From Bacteroidales bacterium (lineage in GTDB: Bacteria > Bacteroidota > Bacteroidia > Bacteroidales > Paludibacteraceae), in assembly GCA_015061115.1 (NCBI GenBank), contig SUXE01000003.1, forward strand, positions 220,416 through 284,415: a DNA stretch of 64,000 bases. Direction: 5' to 3'. Each line of letters starts with the position of its first letter. Positions within the stretch are counted from its first letter, which is position 1. Of the stretch, positions 19,351-27,173 are shown piece by piece. The notes under the pieces were generated by a model. The model saw nothing but the letters and a program-made list of their open reading frames with translations, did no database searches and was not told where the DNA came from. The position numbers were made by a program, and so were the translations under genes.

Positions 19351-19433
19351 TGTAATAAAATGACGGTAAAAATTCGACAAATTTGTAATAAAATGACGGT
19401 AAAAATTGGAAGATTTTGTAATAAAATGACGGT
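19351..19433. repeat. Three direct repeats with 33-bp period
   Basis: TGTAATAAAATGACGGT occurs at 19351, 19384 and 19417, exactly 33 bp apart. The first two units continue with AAAAATT; the third breaks off into TTACTGCG. They lie in the 433 bp gap between hutH and the first xylanase gene, just beyond the xylanase terminator. Exact spacing and sequence conservation suggest a protein-binding array or a recombination target. Confidence 0.7.
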
Positions 19434-19442
19434 TACTGCGAC

Positions 19443-19474
19443 AAAAAAAGAGCCGAAAGCATTGCCTTCGACTC
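19443..19474 (-). terminator. Terminator of the four-GH11 gene
   Basis: GAGccGAAaGCATTGCcTTCgaCTC hairpin at 19450-19474, followed on the minus strand by a run of seven T. It lies 34 bp after the stop codon. The same hairpin follows the two sister genes (24154-24185, 27112-27143). Confidence 0.8.
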
Positions 19475-19507
19475 TTCTCTCTAGGGGAAATGAATAATTT
19501 TTATCAC

Positions 19508-22500
19508 TTATTTTGTTATGATCAATTTCTTGACGACAGTCTCACCATCGATAGTTGCCTTAACAAAGTAGACTCCTGTAGGTAGAGACGATACGTCTAC
19601 TCTAGACTCGTTGGCTTTTGCTACCACATCTCCAATAGTGTTGAAGATCATAACATTTTCTACCTCGCCTTCACTGATTATATAGATTTCTGTCGACGCT
19701 GGGTTTGGCATAATTGTGAATGCCTCTGTATCACTGTATGTAGCCACGTTTGTAATTTCTGCGTCGTCGCCATCGCCGTTTCTCAAATTGCCAAGCGTGA
19801 GTTTCTGTCCTTTCCACGACATACTAGCGCAAGTGTATTCGATAGATCCTGTACCTCCACCTACTTCACAAAGTAGTTTGCAGTCGTAGATGTAACCCAT
19901 CTTGACACCGAGCTTTTCCCAATTCTTGAAGTGTTCACTCACGTTTATAATTCCACAAGTCTGATAAGATGAACGTACTGCGAAGATCTGTTTGAAACTA
20001 GCGGATCCTTCGATACAAGGAGCGTTGATTCTTTGTCCTACCATCAATGTGTATTCTACGCCATCAACTTTGTATGTTCCTATTTTATTGGTGCCCCAGA
20101 ACAAATCTTCACTGTCAGGAGTGAAAGTGTCGTCGACGATATAGTACTCAATCATAGGGCTCTTAGTCCATCCGTAGACGCCGATGTATGAATAGCTTCC
20201 ACCTCCGTCGCCACTCTTAATATAGTTGTAGATGGCGTATATCTGACCTAAATCGGTATATTTCTTTGATGCCTTCGCATCGTAGTAACCTACGCGAGCC
20301 AAGAAGTCACCTGTGTTGTCCCATTCTGCTTTGAATGCACAACCTGCTTCGCCTCCGAACAACGTCATGCTACCATTGTTTCTTTCTCCCCACATCTCTG
20401 CGTTATAACCATTGCCGACATCCCTCAGACAGTTGCTAGTGATGGTCGTTCCACCAGAATAATTAGTTGTGTATGAACAAGGGTTGATGTTAATGGAATC
20501 GCTTTCTGCCTCTTCCTCTTCTTCTTCCTCGACGGCACTGCTACAATTCAACTTGCCGAGTGAACTGTTCTGTCCATCCCACGACATGCTAGCACAAGTG
20601 TATTCGATAGAACCTGTGCCTCCACCAACTTCACATTGGATCTTACATGAGTATAAACCTCCCATCTTGACACCGAGTTTTTCCCAATTCTTGAAATGCT
20701 CAGTCACGTTAATTTTTCCGCAAGTCTGATAAGATGAACGTACTGCGAAGATCTGTTTGAAATCAGCCATTCCTTCAATACATGCGGCACCGAATCTTTG
20801 ACCTTCCATCAAAGTATACTTTACTCCATCAACTGTGTAAGTTCCAATTTCTTCTGCACCATAGAACATGCCGCTTCCGTCTGGAGTGAATGAGTCGTCT
20901 ACAATATAGTACTCAATCAAAGGATTTTTTGTCCATCCATAGATGCCGATATAAGAATAGGTTCCACCGCCTGTGCCTGTCTTAGAGTAGTTGTAGACGG
21001 CATAGATTTCGCCTAAGTCAGTGTATTTCTTAGAGGCAGGAGCGTCATAGTAACCGACTTGAACCAAGAAGTCGCCAGCATTATCCCAATCAGCTTTGAA
21101 AGCACAGTCAGCTTTGTTTCCGAATACTGTCGTGCTTCCATTATTCATCTCGCTCCACTTTTCAACAGTGTAGCCATTTCCGACAGAACGTATACAGTTG
21201 CTAGTGATGGTTGTTCCGCCAGAATATTTTGTTGTGTATGTGCTTGGGTCGACGCAATCAGAAGGAGTGCCAGGATCAACACTGCCGTTACAGTTCAACT
21301 TGCCGAGTGAACTTTTCTGACCCTTCCAAGACATACTAGCGCAAGTGTATTCGATAGATCCAGTGCCTCCACCTACTTCACATAGGAATTTACATGAGTA
21401 GAGACCTCCCATCTTGACACCGAGCTTTTCCCAATTCATGAAATGCTCACTCACGTTGATCTTTCCGCAAGTCTGATAAGAAGAGCGGACAGCAAATATC
21501 TGTTTGAAATTGGCGGTTCCTTCAATACATGGAGCATTGACCCTTGTGCCTACTCTCAATGTGTACATTACTCCATCAACTGTGTATGTTCCTATTTCTT
21601 CCGTGCCATAGAACAATTTGTCGCTGTCAGGAGTGAAAGTGTCGTCCACAATATAGTATTCAATCAAAGGATTCTTAGTCCATCCATAAATGCCGATATA
21701 AGAATAGGTTCCACCGCCTGTGCCTGTCTTAGAGTAGTTGTAGACGGCATGGATTTCGCCTAAATCAGTGTATTCCTTAGTGGCTGATCCATCATAGTAA
21801 CCTACTTGAGCCAAGAAGTCGCCGGAATTCTCCCAATTAGCTTTGAAAGCACAGTCGGCACCGTCTCCGAATACCGTCGTGCTTCCATTATTCATTTCAC
21901 TCCACTTTTCAACAGTGTAGCCATTTCCGACAGAACGTATACAGTTGCTAGTGATGGTTGTTCCGCCAGAATATTTTGTTGTGTATGTGCTTGGGTCGAC
22001 GCAATCAGAAGGAGTGCCAGGATCAACACTGCCGTTACTATTCGGTTTGCCGAACGAACTGTTCTGACCCTTCCACGACATACTTGCACATGTGTATTCG
22101 ATAGAACCTGTGCCTCCGCCAACTTCACAATGTATCTTACAGTCGTAGATGTTGCCCATCTTGATACCTAGATTCTCCCAATTCTTGAAATGTTCAGTCA
22201 CGTTGATAGAACCGCAGGTTTGATATGATGAGCGGACTGCGAACACTTGTTTGAAACTTGTGTTTCCAAGAATGGATGGGTAATTGTTTCTTATTCCTAC
22301 CTTCAATGTATACTCTACGCCGTCAACCTTGTATGTTCCTTTAGTCTCTGTGTCCCAGAACATGCCGTCGCCGTCAGGAGTGAAGGAATCGTCCACAATA
22401 TAGTATTCAATCGTTGGATTCTTGGTCCAGCCGTATACACCGATGTAAGAATATTTTCCTCCACCGTCTCCTTTCTTAGAATAGTTGTAGACGGCATAGA

Positions 22501-23719
22501 TCTCACCTAAATCTGTATATTCCTTTGATGCCTTTCCATCGTAATAACCTACACGTGCCAAAAAGTCTCCAGAGTTGTCCCAGTTTGCCTTGAAAGCACA
22601 GTCTGCTTTGCCTCCGAACACTGTCATGCTACCTGAATTTGTTTCTCTCCATAATTCTGCATTATAGCCATTGCCTAGATCCTTTACAGCGTTGTCTGCG
22701 ATGATTGATCCGTCAGAATAAGCTGTTGTGTTTGAGCATGGATCGAAACTGTCTGAAGAGCCACCTTGTCCTACTTCTCCGGAACGAACTTTGTTGAAGA
22801 AACTGATCATCTCGTCTGTGTAGTCTTCGACCACTTCATGTCCGTAATCTGAGTTGTACCACTCAACATAGACGCCTGCTTTTATGAGATTGTCCCTATA
22901 TTTCTCTGCCTCGCAGACGGGAACGATGTTGTCGTTTGTGCCATGACAGATCATGTGAGGCACATCTTTGGCATCAAGATATGTGGTGGCAGCGAGTGAC
23001 GCGTGTTGGTCAGGACACTCCTCAGGTGTACAACCGCCTAGTATCTCGTTTTCTGGTGATATGTTGATGGGATTGCCGCATGTCTTGTCTCTGCTGTCGA
23101 CTGGACCAGACCAGTCACATACAGCGTCGACTCTACTGCTTTCCGCTCTGAAATTTCCAAGGGAGCCTTCGATATCAATCGACTCTTTGCCAACATACAC
23201 CACTTTTTCGTCGTTAGTGACTCCCATCATAGAAGCCAAGTGACCTCCAGAAGAGTATCCGGAGATGGCTATGAATGAATCGTCAATCTTTAAAGCCTTT
23301 TTGTTTCCACGTAGATAGCGGACAACTGCTTTGATGTCGTTGATCTGAGCTGGCCACAACGCATCATTGAGAGATCTGTGGTTCGGAGTGACGAAGATAT
23401 ATCCTGCCTTTAGTGCGGCCAGTCCCACCGTTCCCAGGTCTGCAGAACCTTTACTGTTGTCGCTTCTCCAAGCACTTCCATATATATGGATGATCACATT
23501 GTGAGTCTCCTTGCCATCGTCAGGATAATAGATGTCAAGTTTGTGGCCGATAAGACCGTCGCCCACATAATCTATGTCAGCCTCCTTTGGATAACTAAAA
23601 ATAGAACTAGATGATGCACCTTCATCACCGTTGACGCCAATTTCGCCATCCGTTTGGGCGAATGCTGTTGTACAACTGATTGCAGCCGTAAACAAGGTAG
23701 TGATAATGTGTTTTTTCAT
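19508..23719 (-). CDS. Secreted esterase with four tandem GH11 xylanase domains and T9SS tail
   Basis: 1403 residues. Signal peptide about 1-21; BD-FAE-like alpha/beta-hydrolase esterase about 45-312 with nucleophile Ser156 (GYSSGG), Asp263 (GTNDN) and His294 (YGHE). Then four GH11 jelly-roll domains: about 336-550, 584-799, 833-1048 and 1089-1304. Each has the nucleophile Glu in NP(L/T)IEYYIV or SPMIEYYIV (Glu438, 687, 936, 1191) and the acid/base Glu in CEVGGGTGS (Glu532, 781, 1030, 1285), always 94 residues apart; all eight are present, so all four domains may be active. Linkers between domains 1-2 and 2-3 are Pro/Gly/Ser; that between 3 and 4 is a Glu run. The C-terminus (about 1334-1403: MPNPAS, LPTGVYFVK, KKLIITK) is a T9SS type A sorting domain. 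Expected action: cutting xylan backbone and removing acetyl or feruloyl groups outside the cell. Domain functions are inferred from motifs. Confidence 0.9.
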   Translation of the reverse strand: MKKHIITTLFTAAISCTTAFAQTDGEIGVNGDEGASSSSIFSYPKEADIDYVGDGLIGHKLDIYYPDDGKETHNVIIHIYGSAWRSDNSKGSADLGTVGLAALKAGYIFVTPNHRSLNDALWPAQINDIKAVVRYLRGNKKALKIDDSFIAISGYSSGGHLASMMGVTNDEKVVYVGKESIDIEGSLGNFRAESSRVDAVCDWSGPVDSRDKTCGNPINISPENEILGGCTPEECPDQHASLAATTYLDAKDVPHMICHGTNDNIVPVCEAEKYRDNLIKAGVYVEWYNSDYGHEVVEDYTDEMISFFNKVRSGEVGQGGSSDSFDPCSNTTAYSDGSIIADNAVKDLGNGYNAELWRETNSGSMTVFGGKADCAFKANWDNSGDFLARVGYYDGKASKEYTDLGEIYAVYNYSKKGDGGGKYSYIGVYGWTKNPTIEYYIVDDSFTPDGDGMFWDTETKGTYKVDGVEYTLKVGIRNNYPSILGNTSFKQVFAVRSSYQTCGSINVTEHFKNWENLGIKMGNIYDCKIHCEVGGGTGSIEYTCASMSWKGQNSSFGKPNSNGSVDPGTPSDCVDPSTYTTKYSGGTTITSNCIRSVGNGYTVEKWSEMNNGSTTVFGDGADCAFKANWENSGDFLAQVGYYDGSATKEYTDLGEIHAVYNYSKTGTGGGTYSYIGIYGWTKNPLIEYYIVDDTFTPDSDKLFYGTEEIGTYTVDGVMYTLRVGTRVNAPCIEGTANFKQIFAVRSSYQTCGKINVSEHFMNWEKLGVKMGGLYSCKFLCEVGGGTGSIEYTCASMSWKGQKSSLGKLNCNGSVDPGTPSDCVDPSTYTTKYSGGTTITSNCIRSVGNGYTVEKWSEMNNGSTTVFGNKADCAFKADWDNAGDFLVQVGYYDAPASKKYTDLGEIYAVYNYSKTGTGGGTYSYIGIYGWTKNPLIEYYIVDDSFTPDGSGMFYGAEEIGTYTVDGVKYTLMEGQRFGAACIEGMADFKQIFAVRSSYQTCGKINVTEHFKNWEKLGVKMGGLYSCKIQCEVGGGTGSIEYTCASMSWDGQNSSLGKLNCSSAVEEEEEEEAESDSININPCSYTTNYSGGTTITSNCLRDVGNGYNAEMWGERNNGSMTLFGGEAGCAFKAEWDNTGDFLARVGYYDAKASKKYTDLGQIYAIYNYIKSGDGGGSYSYIGVYGWTKSPMIEYYIVDDTFTPDSEDLFWGTNKIGTYKVDGVEYTLMVGQRINAPCIEGSASFKQIFAVRSSYQTCGIINVSEHFKNWEKLGVKMGYIYDCKLLCEVGGGTGSIEYTCASMSWKGQKLTLGNLRNGDGDDAEITNVATYSDTEAFTIMPNPASTEIYIISEGEVENVMIFNTIGDVVAKANESRVDVSSLPTGVYFVKATIDGETVVKKLIITK
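19805..20455 (-). other. GH11 domain 4 of the four-GH11 protein
   Basis: Residues about 1089-1305. Nucleophile Glu1191 in SPMIEYYIV, acid/base Glu1285 in CEVGGGTGS. It has a T-to-S change in the usual NP motif and follows the acidic linker; it is the domain next to the T9SS tail. It differs most in sequence from domains 2 and 3 and looks closer to domain 1 (GYNAE.W, ARVGYYD, KVDGVEYTL). Confidence 0.8.
20573..21223 (-). other. GH11 domain 3
   Basis: Residues about 833-1049, Glu936 and Glu1030. The N-terminal quarter and the linker before it are almost identical at DNA level to domain 2, indicating recent duplication or gene conversion. Confidence 0.8.
21320..21970 (-). other. GH11 domain 2
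   Basis: Residues about 584-800, Glu687 and Glu781. The repeat period to domain 3 is 249 residues (747 bp). Confidence 0.8.
22067..22714 (-). other. GH11 domain 1
   Basis: Residues about 336-551, Glu438 in NPTIEYYIV and Glu532. It follows the esterase after a short GQGGSSD linker. Confidence 0.8.
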
Positions 23720-23751
23720 GATAAAAGCATTAATTTATTTTTAAGGCATAA

Positions 23752-23759
23752 CAAAAATA
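23752..23759 (-). promoter_or_regulatory. -7 box of the four-GH11 gene
   Basis: TATTTTTG on the minus strand, 32 bp before the start codon. The sister genes have TATCTTTG in the same position relative to the shared upstream box. Confidence 0.6.
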
Positions 23760-23780
23760 GAGAAACTGTTTTTTTCAAAG

Positions 23781-23818
23781 TATGAAAAAACGGGCAATGC
23801 ATAACGATTTTTTCTTTT
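23781..23818 (-). promoter_or_regulatory. Shared upstream box, copy 1
   Basis: On the minus strand: AAAAGAAAAAATCGTTA, four variable bases, then TTGCCCGTTTTTTCATA. The same arrangement lies upstream of the two other esterase-fusion genes (26829-26868, 29747-29787). From TTGC to the -7 box the distance is 38 bp here, 38 and 39 bp in the others. Position suggests an activator site. Confidence 0.7.
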
Positions 23819-24073
23819 GGGCACGTTCCACCTAGTTTTATTTGTTTTTTCAAAAGAATTGATTGATTTTTAAGACATTTTTATTTGAGTTAGTGACTGT
23901 TCAAATTAATTTAACGTGACTCCGACGAATTGTAATCTTCAAATTCGCAATAACGAGCAATCATAAAAAGAAAGGCTTTTTTCCACTTTCTGATTGAATC
24001 CTTATCTCTTTTTCTCATAAAAAGACGAAGTCTTTCTCTGTAAACTTTTTCTCTCTGTGGTTTTATTAAATTT

Positions 24074-24136
24074 ATGTGCTCGCCTTACGGCTCGCATTTG
24101 GGGAGAGGTTAGGGCGTTCCGCCCTTAACAATCCTC
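24074..24136. repeat. Dispersed ~63 bp element, copy 2
   Basis: Near-identical to 15857-15919. Here the dyad GGTTAGGGCGTTCCGCCCTTAAC is more perfect than in copy 1. It lies beyond the terminator of the CBM6-GH11 gene. Confidence 0.65.
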
Positions 24137-24153
24137 AACTTTATATGATTCAT

Positions 24154-24185
24154 AAAAAAAGAGCCGAAAGCATTGCCTTCGACTC
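24154..24185 (-). terminator. Terminator of the CBM6-GH11 gene
   Basis: The hairpin is identical in its 25 bp core to that at 19450-19474, again followed on the minus strand by seven T, 36 bp after the stop codon. Confidence 0.8.
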
Positions 24186-24221
24186 TTTCCTCAAAATAGT
24201 TGCGTTTCTAAAACTAGCTTT

Positions 24222-26741
24222 TTATTTTACAGCCAATCTTTCCACGTATACCTCGCCTGACGCTGTGCAGACCTTTACGAAGTATATTCCAGATGGCACT
24301 GACAACTCAAGTAGGTTAGTGTTGTTTTGTGAAGATACAACCTGACCAATTGCGTTGATTAATTCCACTTTCTCGATATCCTCGTTACATCTGATAGTTA
24401 CGAAACTCTCTGCTGGATTTGGAGTCAAGACAATGTTGTTGACTTTTTCATTGTTGAACTCTTCTACGTTAGCCAGTTCTCCGATCCACATTGTGCCGTA
24501 TCTCATTTCGAACGATCCCTGTCCGCCACCTGCTTCACAAAGAAGCTTACAGTCGTAAAGCTGACCTGTCTCGATCTCTTTTACTCCCAATCTTGCCCAC
24601 TGACGGAAGTGCTCGCTGACGTTGATGTGTCCGCAATTTCTTGCTCCACCTCTACCACCGTCGCCTCTTGCCGCGAATATCTGAGGGAAGTCCTGATCTT
24701 TACCTGTGATGTTAGGAGCGTTGTAACGCATACCTTTATATAGCGTGTATGTGTCGCCGTCCACTGTATATGTTCCTACTTTGTTCGCACCGTAGTACAT
24801 GCCTCCCTGGCCGTATGCGAATGAATTCTCAACGATATAGTATTCAACCATTGTCGCAACTGTCCATCCGTAGATACCGATGTATGAGTAGCCACCGCCT
24901 GAACCTGACATTGTGAAGTTGAATTCAGCGTGGATGTCGCCGTCAAGACTCTTATATGTCTTGCCACTATTCTGTCCCCACATATAGCCGACACGTGCAA
25001 GATAGTCGCTTGTTCCGTTCCAGCTGCACTTGAATGCACAATCTTGATCAGGATATACTGTCATCGAGTTGTTTCCTCCCTGATACCATTGCTCTACATT
25101 GAATCCGTTTTTGCCGATATTCTTGATTGTGTTTCCAGAGATGGCTGTTCCATTGCCAGAAAGAGCAGGGAAGTCGCCGCATGCATTATCTGCTGGATGA
25201 CCGCCACCTTGACTGCCACCTCCTGGATTAGAGGCTTTTATTTCCTCTTTTGAGATTAGGATATAGTCGATGTTTGTGTTTTTTGCTCCGACTTCCATCT
25301 TCATCACGTGTGTGCCGGCGGAGAGTGTGATTTTGCTTGACGCTACGCCCATTGCGTAAGTGTCCCAATCGTTGCTTACTCCGCTACCTGTGATGGATGC
25401 TGCCTTCTTATCGTCGACAAAGAGTGTTATGACTGGATTGCCTGAACCGTTAGACATGTTTGCACCGACGTAGTAATCGCCATCTTCCTTTACATCGATA
25501 GTGTATACTAGCCACTCGTCTGTTGTTGTGTATCCAACGGCAATTCCGTCGCCTGCCTTTACTAGATCAACTTCTTCTGTAGATCTGAAAGAGACATCTC
25601 CCTGATTCTTAGTGTCTGCATCATTATATGCCTTGCCCGAACCTCCTTCGTCGTATAGCTCACACTCGATTTTGCCAGGAACGCTTGCTGCTGTGCCATC
25701 GTATGGAGACGTAGTGGTTGAACCGCCTTGTTCTTCACCGCCACCCTGCTGGCCGCCACCTTGTTCTTCACCGCCGCCTTGCTGACCTCCGCCTTGTTCG
25801 CCTTTCTCCGAACGGATTTTGTTGAAGAACTTGATCATCTCATCTGTGTAGTCGCCGTTCACCTGATGACCATGACCTGGGTTGTACCACTCAACGTAAA
25901 CGCCAGCTGCCTTAAGTTTGTTGGCATACTTCTCACCCTCACAGCTTGGCACGATATTATCTGTAGTACCGTGGCATATCATGTGAGGTACGTCTTTTGA
26001 GTCGACGTATGTGTTAGTACCAAGAGACGCATGCTTGTCAGGACACTGCTGTGGACCGCATCCACCGACCATGTCGTTTTCTGGTGACATGTTGATAGGG
26101 TTACCGCATGTCTTGTCTCTACAGTCTACTGGACCAGACCAGTCACAAACGGCGTCGACGCTACTGCTTTCGTTTGTGAACTTTCCAAGATTGCCCTCGA
26201 TGTCAATTGATACGCTTCCAATATTCACCACTTTCTCACCGTTAGTGACACCCATCATAGAAGCCAAGTGACCACCTGAAGAGAATCCTGAGATACCGAT
26301 GAACGAATCGTCGATTTTAAGTTCCTCTTTATTTCCACGAAGATAGCGGACAACAGCCTTGATATCATTGATCTGAGCTGGCCACAAAGCGTCGTTGTAA
26401 GTTCTGTGGTTAGGAGTGACGAAGATATATCCAGCCTCCAACGCAGCCTTACCTACAGTTCCGTGGTCTGCTGATCCCTTGCTGTCGTTGCTTCCCCACG
26501 CACTACCATAGATATGGATGATGACGTTATGGGTTGCCTTTCCATCGTTAGGATAGTAGATATCCAATTTATGACCCACGTGATTGTCACCGACATAGTC
26601 GATGTTTTGTTTGTTTGTGTAGCTTGATAGAGAGCCTGAACCAGCACCTCCACCACCTCCGAAATCGAAACCTCCGAATTGAGCGAAGGTCATTGAGCAA
26701 CAAAGAGACGTTGCAAGCAATGTAATAATGTGTTTTTTCAT
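24222..26741 (-). CDS. Secreted esterase-CBM6-GH11 xylanase with T9SS tail
   Basis: 839 residues. Signal peptide about 1-20, then a Gly-rich stretch; BD-FAE-like esterase about 40-312 with Ser154 (GFSSGG), Asp261 and His292. A Gln/Gly/Glu repeat linker (about 315-341) leads to a CBM6 module (about 355-497: PGKIECELYDEGGSG, then DEWLVYTIDV and AGTHVMKMEV), which should bind xylan. A Gly/Ser linker leads to a GH11 domain (about 529-754) with nucleophile Glu633 (TMVEYYIVE) and acid/base Glu736 (CEAGGGQGS). The last 70 residues (TPNPAESFVTIR, VPSGIYFVKV, VERLAVK) form a T9SS sorting domain. The GH11 is more diverged than the four in the neighbouring gene, with a larger loop between the two Glu (103 residues). 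Likely a xylanase with side-chain esterase activity. Confidence 0.9.
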   Translation of the reverse strand: MKKHIITLLATSLCCSMTFAQFGGFDFGGGGGAGSGSLSSYTNKQNIDYVGDNHVGHKLDIYYPNDGKATHNVIIHIYGSAWGSNDSKGSADHGTVGKAALEAGYIFVTPNHRTYNDALWPAQINDIKAVVRYLRGNKEELKIDDSFIGISGFSSGGHLASMMGVTNGEKVVNIGSVSIDIEGNLGKFTNESSSVDAVCDWSGPVDCRDKTCGNPINMSPENDMVGGCGPQQCPDKHASLGTNTYVDSKDVPHMICHGTTDNIVPSCEGEKYANKLKAAGVYVEWYNPGHGHQVNGDYTDEMIKFFNKIRSEKGEQGGGQQGGGEEQGGGQQGGGEEQGGSTTTSPYDGTAASVPGKIECELYDEGGSGKAYNDADTKNQGDVSFRSTEEVDLVKAGDGIAVGYTTTDEWLVYTIDVKEDGDYYVGANMSNGSGNPVITLFVDDKKAASITGSGVSNDWDTYAMGVASSKITLSAGTHVMKMEVGAKNTNIDYILISKEEIKASNPGGGSQGGGHPADNACGDFPALSGNGTAISGNTIKNIGKNGFNVEQWYQGGNNSMTVYPDQDCAFKCSWNGTSDYLARVGYMWGQNSGKTYKSLDGDIHAEFNFTMSGSGGGYSYIGIYGWTVATMVEYYIVENSFAYGQGGMYYGANKVGTYTVDGDTYTLYKGMRYNAPNITGKDQDFPQIFAARGDGGRGGARNCGHINVSEHFRQWARLGVKEIETGQLYDCKLLCEAGGGQGSFEMRYGTMWIGELANVEEFNNEKVNNIVLTPNPAESFVTIRCNEDIEKVELINAIGQVVSSQNNTNLLELSVPSGIYFVKVCTASGEVYVERLAVK
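25248..25679 (-). other. CBM6 module of the esterase-CBM6-GH11 protein
   Basis: Residues about 355-498. It starts with the IECELYDEGGSG motif common in CBM6 and includes GDGIAVGYTTTDEWLVYTI and the closing IDYILI strand. CBM6 modules next to xylanases commonly bind xylan or beta-glucan; the specificity here is inferred. Confidence 0.75.
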
Positions 26742-26799
26742 GACAAATTAATTAGTATTAGATTTGTTATTGTGTTAGATGTTCCTTGTTGAACGATAG

Positions 26800-26807
26800 C
26801 AAAGATA
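26800..26807 (-). promoter_or_regulatory. -7 box of the CBM6-GH11 gene
   Basis: TATCTTTG on the minus strand, 58 bp before the start codon. No TTG is seen at the -33 position, which fits an activator-dependent promoter. Confidence 0.6.
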
Positions 26808-26828
26808 GAGAACATAAATTCTTTGATG

Positions 26829-26868
26829 TATGAAAAAACGGGCAACACTTAACGATTTTTTTCTTTTT
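26829..26868 (-). promoter_or_regulatory. Shared upstream box, copy 2
   Basis: Minus strand: AAAAGAAAAAAATCGTTA, four bases, TTGCCCGTTTTTTCATACA, then TCAAAG. The TTGC lies 38 bp from the -7 box. Confidence 0.7.
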
Positions 26869-27111
26869 AGACGGAATGCCTTTTTTTATCTATCGACATT
26901 TGTATTTGAAATACAAAATATGTTTTTGCTTTGTTTTACTTATGTGAAAAAATGAGTGAAATGGCCTTCTTGGCATCTTAAAAATCACAAATAGCCATCG
27001 GTTCCTTTATTCATTTTGAGGAAAAAAGTGAAGCTTTCGGGCAAAAAGGTAAATTCCCATTTCACTTAAAGTGCCTTTCTTGCGATATCTTTGTCGTAAG
27101 GGAAGAAAAGA

Positions 27112-27143
27112 AAGAAAAGAGCCGAAAGCATAGCTTCCGACTC
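27112..27143 (-). terminator. Terminator of the esterase-CE6-CBM6 gene
   Basis: Hairpin GAGCCGAAAGCATAGCTTCC then GACTC, the same element as in the two sister genes with a few changes; a T-rich but interrupted run follows on the minus strand. Confidence 0.7.
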
Positions 27144-27173
27144 TCCCTTTTGAAATAGTATAAGATTTATCAT

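Larger units (their letters stand above)
19075..19507. other. Intergenic region between hutH and the GH11 gene
   Basis: It contains the hutH -7 box (19091-19098), the 33-bp-period repeats (19351-19433) and the xylanase-gene terminator (19443-19474). Between about 19100 and 19340 nothing else was recognised. Confidence 0.6.
23720..24221. other. Intergenic region between the two GH11 genes
   Basis: Contains the promoter and shared box of the four-GH11 gene (23752-23818), the second copy of the dispersed 63-bp element (24074-24136) and the terminator of the next gene (24154-24185). The stretch from about 23820 to 24070 is AT-rich with no recognised gene. Confidence 0.6.
26742..27173. other. Intergenic region upstream of the CBM6-GH11 gene
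   Basis: Holds the -7 box and shared box of the CBM6-GH11 gene and the terminator of the CE6 gene (27112-27143). No gene was recognised in the AT-rich rest (about 26870-27110). Confidence 0.6.

Noticed and set aside
19351..19433. CRISPR array
   Set aside because: Only three 17-24 bp units, with short AT-rich intervening sequence and no cas genes; not a CRISPR.
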